A stretch of 64,000 nucleotides of DNA from Protonemura montana (taxonomy: Eukaryota > Arthropoda > Insecta > Plecoptera > Nemouridae): the NCBI GenBank assembly GCA_947568835.1, contig OX387612.1, positions 5,146,001 through 5,210,000 on the forward strand, written 5' to 3'. Under the pieces are notes generated by a model that worked only from the letters and a program-made list of their open reading frames with translations, was not told the origin of the DNA and ran no database searches. Position numbers and translations under genes: made by a program. Numbering within the stretch: the stretch's first letter is position 1; every line of letters begins with the position of its first letter. This document shows, one piece after another, positions 1 through 12,170 of the stretch.

Positions 1-42
1 CGGTGATCGCACGAGAACCGGTGTTTCCATTACGCCAAACAG
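1..42 (-). mobile_element. 5S SINE head, cut by the window edge
   Basis: The reverse complement matches the 5S-like head (AACACCGG-type block, CTCGTG, GATCACCG). The rest of this minus-oriented copy would lie before position 1. Confidence 0.75.
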
Positions 43-313
43 GTTGATATTCTTGAACGAGTAAAGATTGAAAAATATGGCAGTGGGCGTTTATGATGAT
101 GTTTGCAAACGACAGTGCGTGGGTGGGTTGGAAATGTGATCCTTGGAATCTACATGGCACATTGCTAAATGTGGGTGCGCTGCCCGAGGCACTCGGGATG
201 TGGGCGCTGGCTCTGAATAATTATGTGCCCACACTTGATCCCAATGGTATGGAAAATAATTTTCACGAAACTAGTTACTAAATCAACTAAACATAAAGCC
301 AAATATATTATCG

Positions 314-500
314 AACGGTTTAGTGTTTTGGAAACACCGGTTCTCGTGAGACCAACGAAGATAAACAACACTGCGCTGGGTCAGGTATTGGATGGTCGAC
401 CATCATACACATGACCAGTTCTGTTCGGGAGAGAGGTTGGAGGGATGAAAGTTAGTACAGCAACTTTATTCGCCATGTATTTCAACCTACGAAAATTATG
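314..500 (+). mobile_element. 5S SINE fragment (5' part)
   Basis: The 5S head, GTATTGGATGG, the GACCAGTTCTGTTCGGGAGA block and the following GATGAAAGTTAGTACAGCAA are present. Similarity ends near 500 and the central domain is missing, so this copy is 3'-truncated. Confidence 0.8.
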
Positions 501-1023
501 AATGTGAAGAGGAACAGAAGTAAGACAAAACGAGGAAAAGTATTACAAAGAAAATAGTGAAATTATAATGAAAAGAGTTGAGAAAGAAAACAGATTTTCG
601 TACTTATATCTATTTTTAAATCGGCTTCTTATAATCTTCAATAAATTTGTTTTTAAACCCAGTTAGTGTACGCAAATTCCGAAGAATAAAGTTAAAATAT
701 TCATTGCATACATTAAACACCATCTGCTAGTACAACATTCCAATGCGTTGCCCTTACTTTTCCCAGCGGACCCATCACAATCTTTAAACACACCTTCTGA
801 GAAAAGGCAATTTCCTCGTTACAGCGCAGTGCAGCTGTACCATTTCTTTTCTTGATAAATTGTAAAATGATGGTAAGCTGAATCTTTTTTTTCACACATT
901 TCACCATTCCTTACTCTTCATTGTCAAGACATATCGTGATACGATGTTTATACTATTCTAGTGCACATACTTTGACCGACAGAGGCGCCACCGGTCGTTT
1001 TGGGGTGACATGCGGGCCAACTG
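501..1023. other. Unassigned AT-rich sequence
   Basis: No supported gene or repeat; short open frames only. Confidence 0.5.
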
Positions 1024-1258
1024 TCTCACGGGCTAGACTGTAGCAGTGCTGGGGGCAGTCCTTGTGCTGGTATCTTCTCTCACGGGCTGGACTGTAGTAA
1101 TGCTAAGGGACAGTCCTTGTGCTGGTATCTTCTCTCACGGGCTAAACTGTAGCAATGCTGGGAACAGTCCTTGAGCTGGTATCTTCTCTCACGGGCTAGA
1201 CTGTAGCAATGCAGGGGACAGTCCTTGTGCTGGTATCTTCTCTCATGAGCTAGACTGT
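1024..1258. repeat. 54-bp tandem repeat, about 4.3 units
   Basis: The unit contains CTGGTATCTTCTCTCACGGG and CAGTCCTTGTG. Spacings of 55, 54 and 54 bp were counted between successive CTGGTATCTTC motifs. Confidence 0.9.
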
Positions 1259-2266
1259 ACGTACGTCTTTGAAGTAATTAATAACATGTTGATTTGTTTC
1301 AAAGTTGGTATTCAACTTTTAAAATCCCAGGTCCCATCCGATTGATCTCGAACTAAAAACTGTTCCCTGAGTTTCGTGCACTTTTCCTAGGGAATTTATA
1401 TAGTGCTAAAACAAGCATCAAAAAGTTGCTCTATATTATCATTTTATCGTAGCTTATGTTTAACTTGTTTATTTTTGTTTTTGGAGTAGGTGTGGACGAG
1501 GGAAAGAGTTCTGCCATTTAGAGTTTTGAACTATTTTAGCTTGTAGGTGTGGCTTGGGGATGATATTTAAATATATATATATACAATAAAATTGATAAAA
1601 ATGGCAAAAATGTAAACTTTTGAGGTAAGTTCTCATTGGAATTTTTAAGGGAAGTCAAAAGTTAGAGAAAATTCCCAATGATTAGCGGAAAGGAATCGCC
1701 TGGTAGCTCCAGCCATGGTCAAGATAGCTAGTAAACAAGAAAACCAATTACTCTCACGAATTTCAAGTCAGGAAACCAATTAGCAAGGTCTTAAAAGACT
1801 TAAAAATCACTTCGTAAAACATTTCAATCATCAAACTAAAGCACCATGCGTAGACAAAAATGAATGGGTTACACCCAATCATATTCCGTATATAAGGCTC
1901 AAAACATTCTTTCATCCCTCTTTTCACAAGACAGAATTATTCCCGGTGCTTCTTAGCAGAGAACCCAGTGAAGAGAAACCGCGTATACTTTCCTGTGTTC
2001 CGCTTCCCACTCGTGAAAATTCCAATCCGTTCCCGCGGCTACCTCATCAGTTCCTGGAGCTAAAGCTTAGCTATTCATTTTCAATGGGACTCGAGCAGCA
2101 CGGATTGAATTAAAAATGGCCGATCTCGGATTAAAGCGTTGTTTGCAGCGTCAAGAGCGGGTTAATATGACCAGTTAATTGAGTGGCGCATTGGAATTCA
2201 AAATCTCTGGTATCGATGAATAGATTGCTGTATGAACGATGACTTCGCTCTTTAACATATTCTGGT
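1259..2266. other. Unassigned AT-rich sequence
   Basis: Contains a short (AT)n at 1565-1582. Nothing else supported. Confidence 0.5.
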
Positions 2267-2489
2267 GGCCATGACAACCCTTGTTCCACCCACCCATTAC
2301 TATTACATAGTGATGAACTGTCCGATGCCGGGCACGGGTTACTTGTTTTAGATTGCCATGATAACCCTTGTTTCACCCACCCATTACTATTACATTGTGA
2401 TGAACTGCCCGATGCCGGGCACGGGTTACTTGTTTTAGATTGCCATGACAACTCTTGTTTCACCCACCCATTACTATTGCATTGTGATT
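2267..2489. repeat. 87-bp tandem repeat, first locus (about 2.5 units)
   Basis: The unit includes CACCCACCCATTACTATTAC, a near-palindromic CCCGATGCCGGGCACGGG and TTGTTTTAGATTGCCATGAC. The same unit recurs at 42.7 kb, 40 kb away. The unit is 29 codons long, which creates a spurious open frame. Confidence 0.92.
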
Positions 2490-3933
2490 ATGAATCTTGC
2501 TCGGTCGGCGTTTAAGGGAGGTTTTAGGCCAAAAGTGATTTTCACTGTTTAGCCGACGTTTTGAGAGATATGAATTAGGACTTTCAGATAAATACCCAGC
2601 AAATATTTAAATTTAAATTTAAATTTGGTGATGATTCTGGAAGGCTTTGTCCTGTCACATAAAAGAAATTTTATTGAGCAGCCGTCACTATTTTCTCTCT
2701 GTCCAAATCACCAATTATTATTTGAACCCGGAAGGATGGGGTTTAACTTTTAAACTGTCATTTGGAGATCAAAGTAAAAAGTCCCATTGATATTTTGTTT
2801 GTATTTCCAAGTCACCAAATATTCCGTTTCGAAGCAAACACATTGTTAAAAACTATTTTATTCTTGTTCTTCGTGTGTTGTCATAGTTTCTTGGTTTGCA
2901 ATTATTAAAATATCATTGTTTTGAAGCAAATTACTGCACCGGTTAAAATCACTCGTCGTTGGTGAAATCGGCTAATATTTCAAATTGCCCTAGATTTGTG
3001 TGGCGCTATATTTAAGCTAAAAGAAATGAGTTCATACCGACATGGGCATCGCTAGCTTCCACGGGCTTGACTTTAGAGCAATGCGGTTGAGAAAGTTATT
3101 CCTTATCGTTCAGCTGAAATCGCAGTTTAGAATCAGAGAATCAGAGAAGGTTGAGTTGCAATCAAGCTTTATGGTTGACTTGACGTGGCTGCGTCAAAGC
3201 GCTGATTGTTCGTAATCACGAATCAAATACTCAATCAACAAGACAAGAAATGAGATTTGCTAGCATTATCTTTCACAGGATCGTTACCAAAGATACTATT
3301 ATAACCAAAGTTACAATCTTATGTTACACGGTTTCGTCTTCTGTATTGATTTAGAATTTAACGGAACCAGACACTCGATGATGCCAAACGACACAAATAT
3401 TTTCGTGTAGCTTCAAACAGACTTCAAATGGAAGAGTCAGAAAGAATCGCAAACAAAATGTATAAAAATACTTTGTTTGGAAAAAAGGTCTTGGAATGAG
3501 TATTGCGACAAACGAAGAGGCATATAAGTTACTAATTAGAGCAAACTGGAATACGGATCTTCAATATGGGACATAAAAAGGAAATGGCAAGTAAAACAAA
3601 TTGAAAAGTACAAAGGCTCGCGCGAGAAAAGTTCTGAGAAATATTCAAAGAACGAGACAGGTAAAAAAAAAAGGAAGAGAATATATATTTCTAGAAAAGC
3701 CATCAGAAGTGGTGAAAGAGCTAGGATGGATAAGACTAGAACACATCCGAAAGGATAGACTTTTGACATTTTTTTTTAAGTATTGAAAGGGGAACGGTGA
3801 CCTGATAGTCCTGTGAGGTGCACATAATGCGCCTCGGGCTTCTAGCAACGTGAGTCTGCAAAAAGATCTCTGATGAGTCTCGGAAGGGGCGCCAGTGTTC
3901 TTGCCTCGGTTTGCGAATTGCACCCTAGTTTAA
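2490..3933. other. Unassigned sequence
   Basis: A tandem AAATTT run lies at about 2607-2627. The open frames at 3536-3923 are short, low-complexity and without recognisable domains. Confidence 0.5.
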
Positions 3934-3946
3934 CCACCAGGTGGCG
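3934..3946 (+). promoter_or_regulatory. Perfect match to the CTCF core motif
   Basis: CCACCAGGTGGCG fits the conserved CTCF core. A match of this quality is expected by chance in a few percent of windows this size, so this is only a candidate. Confidence 0.25.
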
Positions 3947-4189
3947 ATACTGAAAGACGATTCCTCGAGGGAATGTGCGGACGTTCGCAGTGGGGTCCTG
4001 TTCCTATTATCCTTTCCATACCACCTCGCCCATGATTATTTTCAATCTTCAGTAAATGTAAAATAGATAAATATTTGAGTAGTTTGAATAGTAGAGACAT
4101 GGGAATTTTCCATGTGTACGAACATCTCCAAATATGGTCACAAGATAAATGCGAGCCAATGATTGATCGACGGATGCACGAGGTGTGGA

Positions 4190-4830
4190 ATCTGAAGAGG
4201 GAGCTTGAGGAACGCGCGAGGAAGACCAACGAAGGAGCAGGAAGACGGCTGGAGGCCGGCGAACGGAGCTAACGTAAGAAACGGTGACGGCCCGGGATAG
4301 CTTGGCCAAGCGGGCGTTAGTGGCCCATCGCCCATCGTCAGTCAGCCCAACAAAGGAACGGTCCGAGAGCCCCGAACCACAAAAGACAAAAGACAAGAAC
4401 CATCGAGCCCGAGAATCGCTAAATATCTCGAACCACGACGCTGCCTGAATTCACGACGCCTTCTCGAATTCGACGCCTGAGCTACGACGCCTGAGCTGCA
4501 AGCCGCCTCTTTTCACGACGCCTTATTCGACTGCGTCTTGAGCTACGAGCCGCCTCGAACGACGCCGCGCCGACGCCTGGCCGACATCGACAGCGATGCA
4601 CCGCTAAATCGACGCTATAGTACTCAAGTAATATTTATATTTTTATTCTGACCAGACAGCTAGCTAGGGAATTAGCGATATTTTGTTATGTAATTTCTGA
4701 GTAAATTGGTTTTGTTTTTATAATTATATTTGACTAGTTAAAGTCTGGTCTCCACATTCTAACCCTCGTAGGACCACATTGAGTGCGTCGGCGGCACTTT
4801 CAAAGCATCGGGGGCTATTCGCGGGAGTTT
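4190..4830. other. GC-rich unassigned island
   Basis: Clearly more GC-rich than its surroundings, with irregular repeats of ACGACGCC and CTGAGCTACGA at 4430-4610. No long open frame, splice pattern or known domain was recognised. Untranslated gene sequence or an old repeat are both possible. Confidence 0.4.
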
Positions 4831-5196
4831 CGGTCACGGTTTCGAAGGGAACTTACGGTCCTTAGTTAGAAGATTTAACAAAACGGGAGCAAATGTGAAA
4901 GAAAAAAAATACTGCTCAAGAACCGTACTGGTGAAAAACTCCATCATCTCCGAAAGGAGACTGTCACTTGACGTTAACGTTGCTCTCTTCCTCGTCTTGT
5001 TGATTAGATCCCAGAACATTTACCCTCGTGTTTTGGGGCATGCTTTTTCTATTTTTCGAGTCAGATCTTGACTCTTCGATATTTCGATATCAGTCCTAAA
5101 ATGTTTGATCTTGGTTCGATACTGGTCGTGCTCTTCTCATTTTGGTGGTTTCTAGTCTTGTTCTTAAAAACAGAAACAGAACAGTCATAAATATAT

Positions 5197-6026
5197 TGTG
5201 TTCAACTGGGCATGTGACTGCCCCAGTGCAACTTTCACGTGTTCGACTGGGCATGTGACTCTGCCCCAGTGCAACTTTCACGTGTTCGACTGGGCATGTG
5301 ACTCTGCCCCAGTGCAACTTTCACGTGTTCGCCTGGGCATGTGACTCTGTCCCAGTGCAACTTTCACGTGTTCGACTGGGCATGTGACTCTGCCCCAGTG
5401 CAACTTTCACGTGTTCGACTGGGCATGTGACTCTGCCCCAATGCAACTTTCACGTGTTCGACTGGGCATGTGACTCTGCCCCAGTGCAACTTTCACGTGT
5501 TCGACTGGACATGTGACTCTGCCCCAGTGAAACTTTCACGTGTTCGACTGGGCATGTGACTCTGTCCCAGTGGAACATTCACGTGTTCAACTGGGCATGT
5601 GACTCTGCACCAATGCAACTTTCACGTGTTCGACTGGGCATGTGACTCTGTCCCAGTGCAACTTTCACGTGTTCGACTGGGCATGTGACTCTGCCCCAGT
5701 GCAACTTTCACGTGTTCGACTGGGCATGTGACTCTGTCCCAGTGCAACTTTCACGTGTTCGACTGGGCATGTGACTCTGCCCCAGTGCAACTTTCACGTG
5801 TTCGACTGGGCATGTGACTCTGTCCCAGTGCAACTTTCACGTGTTCGACTGGGCATGTGACTCTGTCCCAGTGCAACTTTCACGTGTTCGACTGGGCATG
5901 TGACTCTGTCCCAGTGCAACTTTCACGTGTTCGACTGGGCATGTGACTCTGTCCCAGTGCAACTTTCACGTGTTCGACTGGGCATGTGACTCTGCCCCAG
6001 TGCAACTTTCACGTGTTCGACTGGCA
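5197..6026. repeat. 43-bp E-box tandem repeat, locus 1 (about 19 units)
   Basis: The unit has TGTGACTCTGCCCCAGTGCA followed by ACTTTCACGTGTTCGACTGG. Units alternate between CTGCCCC and CTGTCCC forms. CACGTG is present in most units. Confidence 0.95.
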
Positions 6027-6170
6027 GAGTTGCTCGCTCTCGGGTCACTCCCGGTGCACTTTTCTTGCTCAGAATTTCGACGGTGCAATTGGAAAACAAA
6101 TAAATGCATTGCCAGCTCGTGATCACCTCATGATGCCAGCTCATGATAGAAAAACAAATCTATGAGAGAA
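6027..6170. repeat. Conserved right flank of the 43-bp array, locus 1
   Basis: GAGTTGCTCGCTCTCGGGTC, TTTTCTTGCTCAGAATTTCG and GACGGTGCAATTGGAAAACA recur beside the arrays at 15.1 and 56.3 kb, so array and flank move or were copied together. Confidence 0.8.
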
Positions 6171-6262
6171 ATTGCTGCTAGAACTAATTAATACAAGAGT
6201 CGCATACAGGAAGATTCTGAAATAAACGGCGAAAAGTTTCTTCTGAAGGCTGTTGAGCTGAC

Positions 6263-6640
6263 TCAGGTCTATTGGAGTAGGAGCTTACTCAGGTCTATTG
6301 GAGTGGAAGTTTACTCAGGTCTATTGGAGTGGGAGCTTACTCAGGTCTATTGGAGTGGGAGCTTACTCAGGTCTATTGGAGTGGGAGCTTACTCAGGTCT
6401 TTTGGGGTGGGAGCTTACTCTGGTCTATTGGAGTGGGAGCTTACTCAGGTCTATTGGAGTGGGAGCTTACTCAGGTATATTAGAGTGGGAGCTTACTCAG
6501 GTCTATTGGAGTGGGAGCTTACTCAGGTCTATTGGAGTGGGAGCTTACTCAGGTATATTGCAGTGGGAGCTTACTCAGGTCTATTGGAGTGGGTGCTTAC
6601 TCAGGTCTATTGGAGTGGGAGCTTACTCAGGTCTATATCA
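6263..6640 (+). repeat. 26-bp tandem repeat, locus 1 (about 14 units)
   Basis: The unit is GGTCTATTGGAGTGGGAGCT plus TACTCA. Since 26 is not a multiple of 3, one open frame passes through all three phases; all three forward frames stay open, giving apparent 60-143-residue proteins that are artefacts of the repeat. Confidence 0.95.
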
Positions 6641-6880
6641 AGGTTTACTGGATACAACTAATCGGCCAAACCACTTGTCCGATCGCGACGAAACAAAAAC
6701 AAGGCGACTCATCACAATATTGGCAACAGATTGACGCTTTTCAAAATTAAAAATATTATTTAGTCTCATTGTGACACACGTTGTAAATGAGTCTGTTCAT
6801 GATGTTTTTCCAGTGTTTTTCAGAAGAAAATTTGGGTTTTCGTAGCAGCTGTGGATCCCAAATTTCTACAATCTGCTTCA
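6641..6880 (+). repeat. Conserved flank of the 26-bp array, locus 1
   Basis: TTTACTGGATACAACTAATC, CCGATCGCGACGAAACAAAA, TATTGGCAACAGATTGACGC and GCAGCTGTGGATC recur in reverse beside the arrays at 25 and 53.4 kb. Confidence 0.82.
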
Positions 6881-7334
6881 ACTACCAAACCACATAAAAA
6901 AAATACTCGAGCCAACCATTTTGAAAAGCCCCCCTTATTGGATGTGCATAGTTTTTATAAATATACTTTTTAGCGTGTATTTTTTGGATAATGTGCAATA
7001 AAATAAATTTTTTTAGTTGCTGAAACAGTTTTTACTAACTTCAATTAAAAAATGTAATTTTTTTCTCTGGATTCCCAATAAAAAGAAGATGGAGGCGATG
7101 CAACCCCCTTACACCACCGATTTATACGGCAGACAAATTTAAATTAGCCAAGGATTGTGTTGTGTGACTAGAATGTGTTTTTAAGTGTTGTCCTTTTTTA
7201 CTATTTTATTATTTAATTTTAAATTTTTCTCTCCTCTGTTTTCTAGACATAAATTCATGCTCATTTACATACATGTATATATTTTAAGTGTGTTTTCACC
7301 TAAAAAAGAAAATAAATAATATTTAAATTTGAAT
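6881..7334. other. Unassigned AT-rich sequence
   Basis: No supported feature. Confidence 0.5.
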
Positions 7335-7600
7335 TTGACAGGTTGTGACATAGTATAGCGTCACTAGAATCAGAGTGACTGGGAGTATTCACAGCCTCTT
7401 GGTTCTACTCCTTGGAGAACTGTCATTCTCATCAAATACACTAAAATCATTTCAAAAACGATATGTCCAATTAGCTTAATTGGTTAGAGCAACACGCGCA
7501 ACAGACGGAGATCAGGGTTCGAGTCCCCTGTAAGAAAATACTCTGCCCATAGCAAGCATTCGTTGTTAAAATTAGATTTCAAGGCTAAATTCAATTCCTA
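7335..7600 (+). mobile_element. tRNA-derived SINE-like repeat
   Basis: A leader (GTATAGCGTCACTAGAATCA, AGTGACTGGGAGTATTCACA) is followed by a tRNA-like unit with A box TTAGCTTAATTGGTTAGAGC and B box GGTTCGAGTCCC, then a tail with TGCCCATAGCAAGC and AAAATTAGATTTC. The same layout recurs at 25.6, 39.0 and 44.7 kb, so it is a dispersed family, not a single tRNA gene. Confidence 0.8.
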
Positions 7601-8117
7601 CCTGTCTACTTTATGAGAAATCGATCCTCTTTCATGAATCTCAGAAAGCTTCGCTAGGACAAACCTTTTGAAAGACAACAGAGAAAAATCAAAGAACGAT
7701 TCTGAAATGAGATTTTGAACTGCGATCTTCCTTTGAGGAAATGTTTTGTGCTAAAGGCGATGTTGACTCAGTATCACATCGCACTTTAAGTCACCGACAA
7801 TGAGTTGTGCCAGAACGAGTGAAGTGCTTTCTTCCTTCATGGACTCGATCGGGAGCAAGAAGGGGAGAATGATTCTCTCGCTTCAAACAAATCCACTCTA
7901 TAGACGATTGAGATTCCCAAATATATTAAATATTCTGTAGCGATACGCATACCGTTGTATACATACAAATCTAGACGAATCATTTTATAAAAGCACCATA
8001 TCCTCGATATTTGGTTCTTTTTCTTGTAGCTATATTTTTGCAGAATACTTTATTATTATTTTTCTTTTAGTGAAAAGTATGTGACATTTTTAAGAAAAAC
8101 TTTTTGAAATGGGATCT
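7601..8117. other. Unassigned sequence
   Basis: No supported feature between the tRNA-like repeat and the 92-bp array. Confidence 0.5.
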
Positions 8118-8580
8118 AAGTTGGATCTCTAGCTCACAGAAACATCTGAATTTCACTGCATGTGATTGGAAGTCGTCATGGCAACAGTTTTAACAAAATG
8201 TTCAACTATAAGTTGGATCTCTAGCTCACAGAAACATCTGAATTTCACTGCATGTGATAGGAAGTCGTCATGGCAACAGTTTCAACAAAATGTTCAACTA
8301 TAAGTTGGATCTCTAGCTCACAGAAAGATCTGAATTTCACTGTATGTGATTGGAAGTCGTCATGGCAACAGTTTCAACAAAATGTTCAACTATAAGTTGG
8401 ATCTCTAGCTCACAGAAACATCTGAATTTCACTGCATGTGATTGGAAGTCGTCATGGCAACAGTTTCAACAAAATGCTCAACTATAAGTTGGATCTCTAG
8501 CTCACAGAAACATCTGAATTTCACTGCGTGTGATTGGAAGTCGTCATGGCAACAGTTTCAACTAACACTTCAACTATAAG
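8118..8580. repeat. 92-bp tandem repeat (5 units)
   Basis: AAGTTGGATCTCTAGCTCAC recurs every 92 bp. Units are more than 95 percent alike by eye. Other unit motifs are GGAAGTCGTCATGGCAACAG and TTTCAACAAAATGTTCAACT. Confidence 0.94.
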
Positions 8581-9422
8581 TTTTTATGGCAATAGTTTCA
8601 AATATGTTTCAAATATTAAACTTCAACTATGAGGCGATATTTTGGTAAAACCGGGCTTAAGTACCTTGATATCGGTAGGTACCTTCAATGCCAGTTTCAA
8701 AACTAGGAAGCAACGGTTTTACAATTTGTATCGAAACAATTGATTTGTTACTTCCGATCGGATGCAGTGAAATTCAATTGTTTTCAAAAGTTGAACATGT
8801 GAGGTTTTTTTGTGGAAATAGAAATCGCAAATACATTTTTTTTCTTGTAAATAACACCACAAAGCTATCATGAGCCTTGACTTTTATTTTAAGTATTTTG
8901 GGGTAAATATTTTGTTATTTGGCACAACTAGAGAAATGTTCCACAATGCATCAATGGTGGAAAGTTAAAAAAAAAAAAAATACTAAGCTTTGAGCCGGGT
9001 GCTTGTGTAACTTTTTACAACTTTCTGTAGCTGCCAGGCTGAACAACTTTCAGGCGTGAAATTAATTTTGAGGTTATGTTTGAATTTGTGAAGGGATTTT
9101 GCGGCCTGTATTTGGTTTTAATAGCTGGTGGCAGGAATTTCGTTGTACGTGGCTGCTCGATGTGAACTAGCTTAATTAAAGTTACACCAATTACATAACT
9201 CGGTGATGATACGCTCTGTGATTATTGCACGTGTTATTTTAAGTATTTATCCCAAAAGCACAGGTACATCAAAAAGCAATAAGTCCTTGTTCACGCATAT
9301 TATAGTTCAAAATTTGAAACATATAAGCGGCAAGAATTTATTCATTTTGGCTTCGTTGTCGAATGTTTCGCATTGCAGTAAAATTTCCGTTGTTCACCGA
9401 ACAGAAAAAGTGGGGTTAGGTG
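8581..9422. other. Unassigned sequence
   Basis: No supported feature; short open frames lack domains. Confidence 0.5.
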
Positions 9423-10222
9423 CGTAAGTTGGCAACACAGCTTAGATAGTCGAGTCAAGACGGTTGAAATGTTGACACCTGACAAGATGGACATGAATCG
9501 AACAAAGGCCCTCCTGATGGGAAGGGGTGGTGGTAGGTACGTGAGTTGGCAACACAGCTTAGATGGTCGAGTCAAGACGGGTTGAAATGTTGACACCTGA
9601 CAAGATGGACATGAATCAAACAAAGACCCTCCTGATGGGAAGGGCTGGAGGTAGGTGTGTGAGTTGACAACACAGCTTAGATGGTCGAGTCAAGACGGGT
9701 TGAAATGTTGACACCTGACAAGATGGACATGAATCAAACAAAGACCCTCCTGATGGGAAGGGCTGGAGGTAGGTGTGTGAGTTGACAACACAGCTTAGAT
9801 GGTCGAGTTGAGACGGGTTGAAATTTTAACACCTGACAAGATGGACATGAATCGAACAAAGACCCTCCTGATGGGAAGGGGTGGGGGCAGGTACGTGAGT
9901 TGGCAACACAGCTTAGATGGTCGAGTCAAGACGGGTTGAAATGTTGTCACCTGACAAGATGGACATGAATCGAACAAAGACCCTCCCGATGGGAAGGGCT
10001 GGGGGTAGGTGTGTGAGTTGACAACACAGCTTAGATGGTCGAGTAGAGACTGGTTGAAATGTTGACACCTGACAAGATGGACATGAATCGAACAAAGGCC
10101 CTCCTGATGGGAAGGGGTGGGGGTAGGTGTGTGAGTTGACAACACAGCTTAGATGGTCGAGTCGAGACGGGTTGAAATGTTGACACCTTACAAGATGGAC
10201 AAGAATCGAACAAAGACCCTCT
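9423..10222. repeat. 118-bp tandem repeat, locus 1 (about 7 units)
   Basis: GAGTTGACAACACAGCTTAG recurs at 118-bp spacing. Other unit motifs are GGTTGAAATGTTGACACCTG and CCCTCCTGATGGGAAGGG. Minus-strand open frames through it are repeat artefacts. Confidence 0.94.
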
Positions 10223-10414
10223 TAATTAGCTATTGGAAACTTTAAAAACCAATACACCTACGTTTTCGGGAATATCATATACAAATCACAAATAAACGAA
10301 CTAATTATTCGATTAAAAACTTTGCATTATTTTCTAAAATACAAACCTTTGGCTGAAACAATAATGGAAATACTAATAACATACCTTTTCTATCAACCAT
10401 GAATAACTCCCTAA

Positions 10415-10470
10415 TAATAAAACCCGCACATTGCAAGCGTTTGCAATTTAAATCAGAATTCACAACTCAA
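10415..10470 (+). mobile_element. Tail fragment of the tRNA-derived SINE-like repeat
   Basis: CCCGCACATTGCAAGCGTTT followed by GCAATTTAAATCAGA matches the 3' parts of the copies at 25.8 and 44.6 kb. A reverse-oriented tail piece (ACGCTTGCAATGTGCG) also occurs near 61548. Confidence 0.6.
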
Positions 10471-11344
10471 ATTGCGTTTGCGAAGTCCTAGTTAAAGTGT
10501 TATAGTGTTAAAGCGTTTGTGTGTTTGAGTAACATAAACAAAAAAGTTAAAAACTTTTGGAAATCTCCCCTTAAACCAGTTCCTTAAACATTCTTCCTAA
10601 GAATGTTTTGTTTTCTGATGTTCTGACATAAGAGCTGTAGATACGCAGCAAAAATTTTATCGCGATATTTTTATTTTTAAACAAATATTAACATATAGTT
10701 TGATCATTTACAAGCGCTGTTTTTACGATGATGTCCTTCTAATTCAAGCTTACTACGTCTCTTCTAGAAATTTCCTAAAATTCTTTACAACCTTTATATT
10801 TTGTTCATTCATTTCGTTAATCCCATTTCACTCTTCAAGAGCTCTTTATAAAATACCAATCCCTTTATTTCTCAATTTTCTTTTTATTAACTTCTTTTCA
10901 TGTACACTGCTTTGCCCTGTCCGATAGATCCATGCATTCCATTTTCCAAAAAGATTGAATAAAATACGTTAGCTGAGCCATCTTTTTTATATTTCATCAT
11001 CGTCTTGAAAACACCGAGTAATTAAAATAAAATAGTATGAATATTGCCGAAGGGTACAAAGAAACATAACAGCCAGAAAATATGGTCAGTATTTTGCTAA
11101 ATAACCTGGAACATTTGCATAAGTAGCTCACTAAGTTTGGCATCTTTTTTGCGTACACCTATAATTGTTTAGCAATGCGAATGAAAATTATCAACCTCAA
11201 TTATTGATCAAGTTTATTTTTTTAATTAATTTTTTGTAATATTTTTTGTGTTTTAATCGTTTGAGGTTCAGCGGTTTCCACGAAATTTATTAACACTTTT
11301 TTGCATTTTCTACTTATTTATTTTTGTTCTGCACCATTTAAGCT
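10471..11344. other. Unassigned AT-rich sequence
   Basis: The 75-residue open frame at 10700-10927 is Phe/Leu-rich and AT-biased and is taken as chance. Confidence 0.5.
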
Positions 11345-11815
11345 GATTTATGAATCTCCCCACTCCGTTGTTAGGAGGATCTACCGACAGTGCGTCTGAG
11401 TGATTCATGGATCTCCCCACTCCGCTGTTAGGAGGATCTACTGACAGCGCGTCTGAGCGATTCATGGGTCTCCCCACTCCGCTGTTAGGAGGATCTACTG
11501 ACAGCGTGTCTGAGCGATTCATGGGTCTCCCCACTCTGCTGTTAGGAGGATCTACCGACAGCGCATCTGAGCGATTCATGGGTCTCCCCACTCCGCTGTT
11601 AGGAGGATCTACTGACAGCGCGTCTGAGCGATTCATGGGTCTCCCCACTCCGCTGTTAGGAGGATCTACCGACAGCGCGTCTGAGCGATTCTTGGGTCTC
11701 CCCACTCCGCTGTTAGGAGGATCTACTGACAGCGCGTCTGAGCGATTCTTGGGTCTCCCCACTCCGCTGTTAGGAGGATCTACTGACAGTGACAGCGCGT
11801 CCGAGCGACTCGCTG
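11345..11815. repeat. 57-bp tandem repeat (about 8 units)
   Basis: The unit contains CTCCCCACTCCGCTGTTAGG, GGATCTACTGACAGCGCG and TCTGAGCGATTCATGGGT, exactly 57 bp (19 codons), giving open frames on both strands. The array abuts the end of dispersed repeat F, whose GCGTCCGAGCGACTCGCTGG resembles the unit's GCGTCTGAGCGATTC, a likely seed for the array. Confidence 0.94.
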
Positions 11816-12170
11816 GACGTAATTTGGCGCCGCGCACCGACTTACGCGGACTTCGGTTTCATTGACACTATTTGTCTGATCGAGATAAAACTAACATTTT
11901 TTAAATCGTCGAGCTTTAGGGAATATAATAACAAATTATCGCTTTCAAAATTGTATTTACTGATGAGGTTTCAGCGTTAAAACACGGGCAGAGTTTTTTT
12001 TATTCATATTAACACCATTTAAAAACAATAATTTTATTTGGAATTAGTTCAGTATACGATGTCTGAAAACTTTTTACCATCTGAAGATTAGTATTGTAGA
12101 TGTGATAAAAAAACGAGTTACTCAACTCAAAACAGATTTGCTCGAATGTTGATTTTCACTTTCCATATAA
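11816..12170 (+). mobile_element. Dispersed repeat 'F' flank beside the 57-bp array
   Basis: GACTCGCTGGACGTAATTTG, TTCGGTTTCATTGACACTAT and GAGGTTTCAGCGTTAAAACA are the reverse complement of blocks in the copies at 27 and 49 kb. The array lies at the end that is plain in the other two copies. Confidence 0.75.

Noticed and set aside
315-420. Functional 5S rRNA genes
   Set aside because: All 5S-like pieces lack the 3' third of 5S rRNA and continue into the same SINE body.
4190-4830. Terminal repeat of an old LTR-type element
   Set aside because: The GC-rich composition and a TGGCGCC-like string at about 3888-3894 suggested it, but no second terminal repeat, coding part or duplication was found.
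6298-6750. Long open frames in the 26-bp array (also at 24883-25448 and 53497-54306)
   Set aside because: They are translations of a stop-free tandem repeat in all phases; no start context, domain or codon bias supports a protein.
7464-7535. Functional tRNA gene
   Set aside because: A and B boxes are present, but the arms do not pair well and the unit recurs with the same leader and tail at four places, as a SINE would.
11310-11865. Overlapping 175- and 152-residue open frames on both strands of the 57-bp array
   Set aside because: Both arise from a 57-bp (19-codon) repeat. No domain is recognised.
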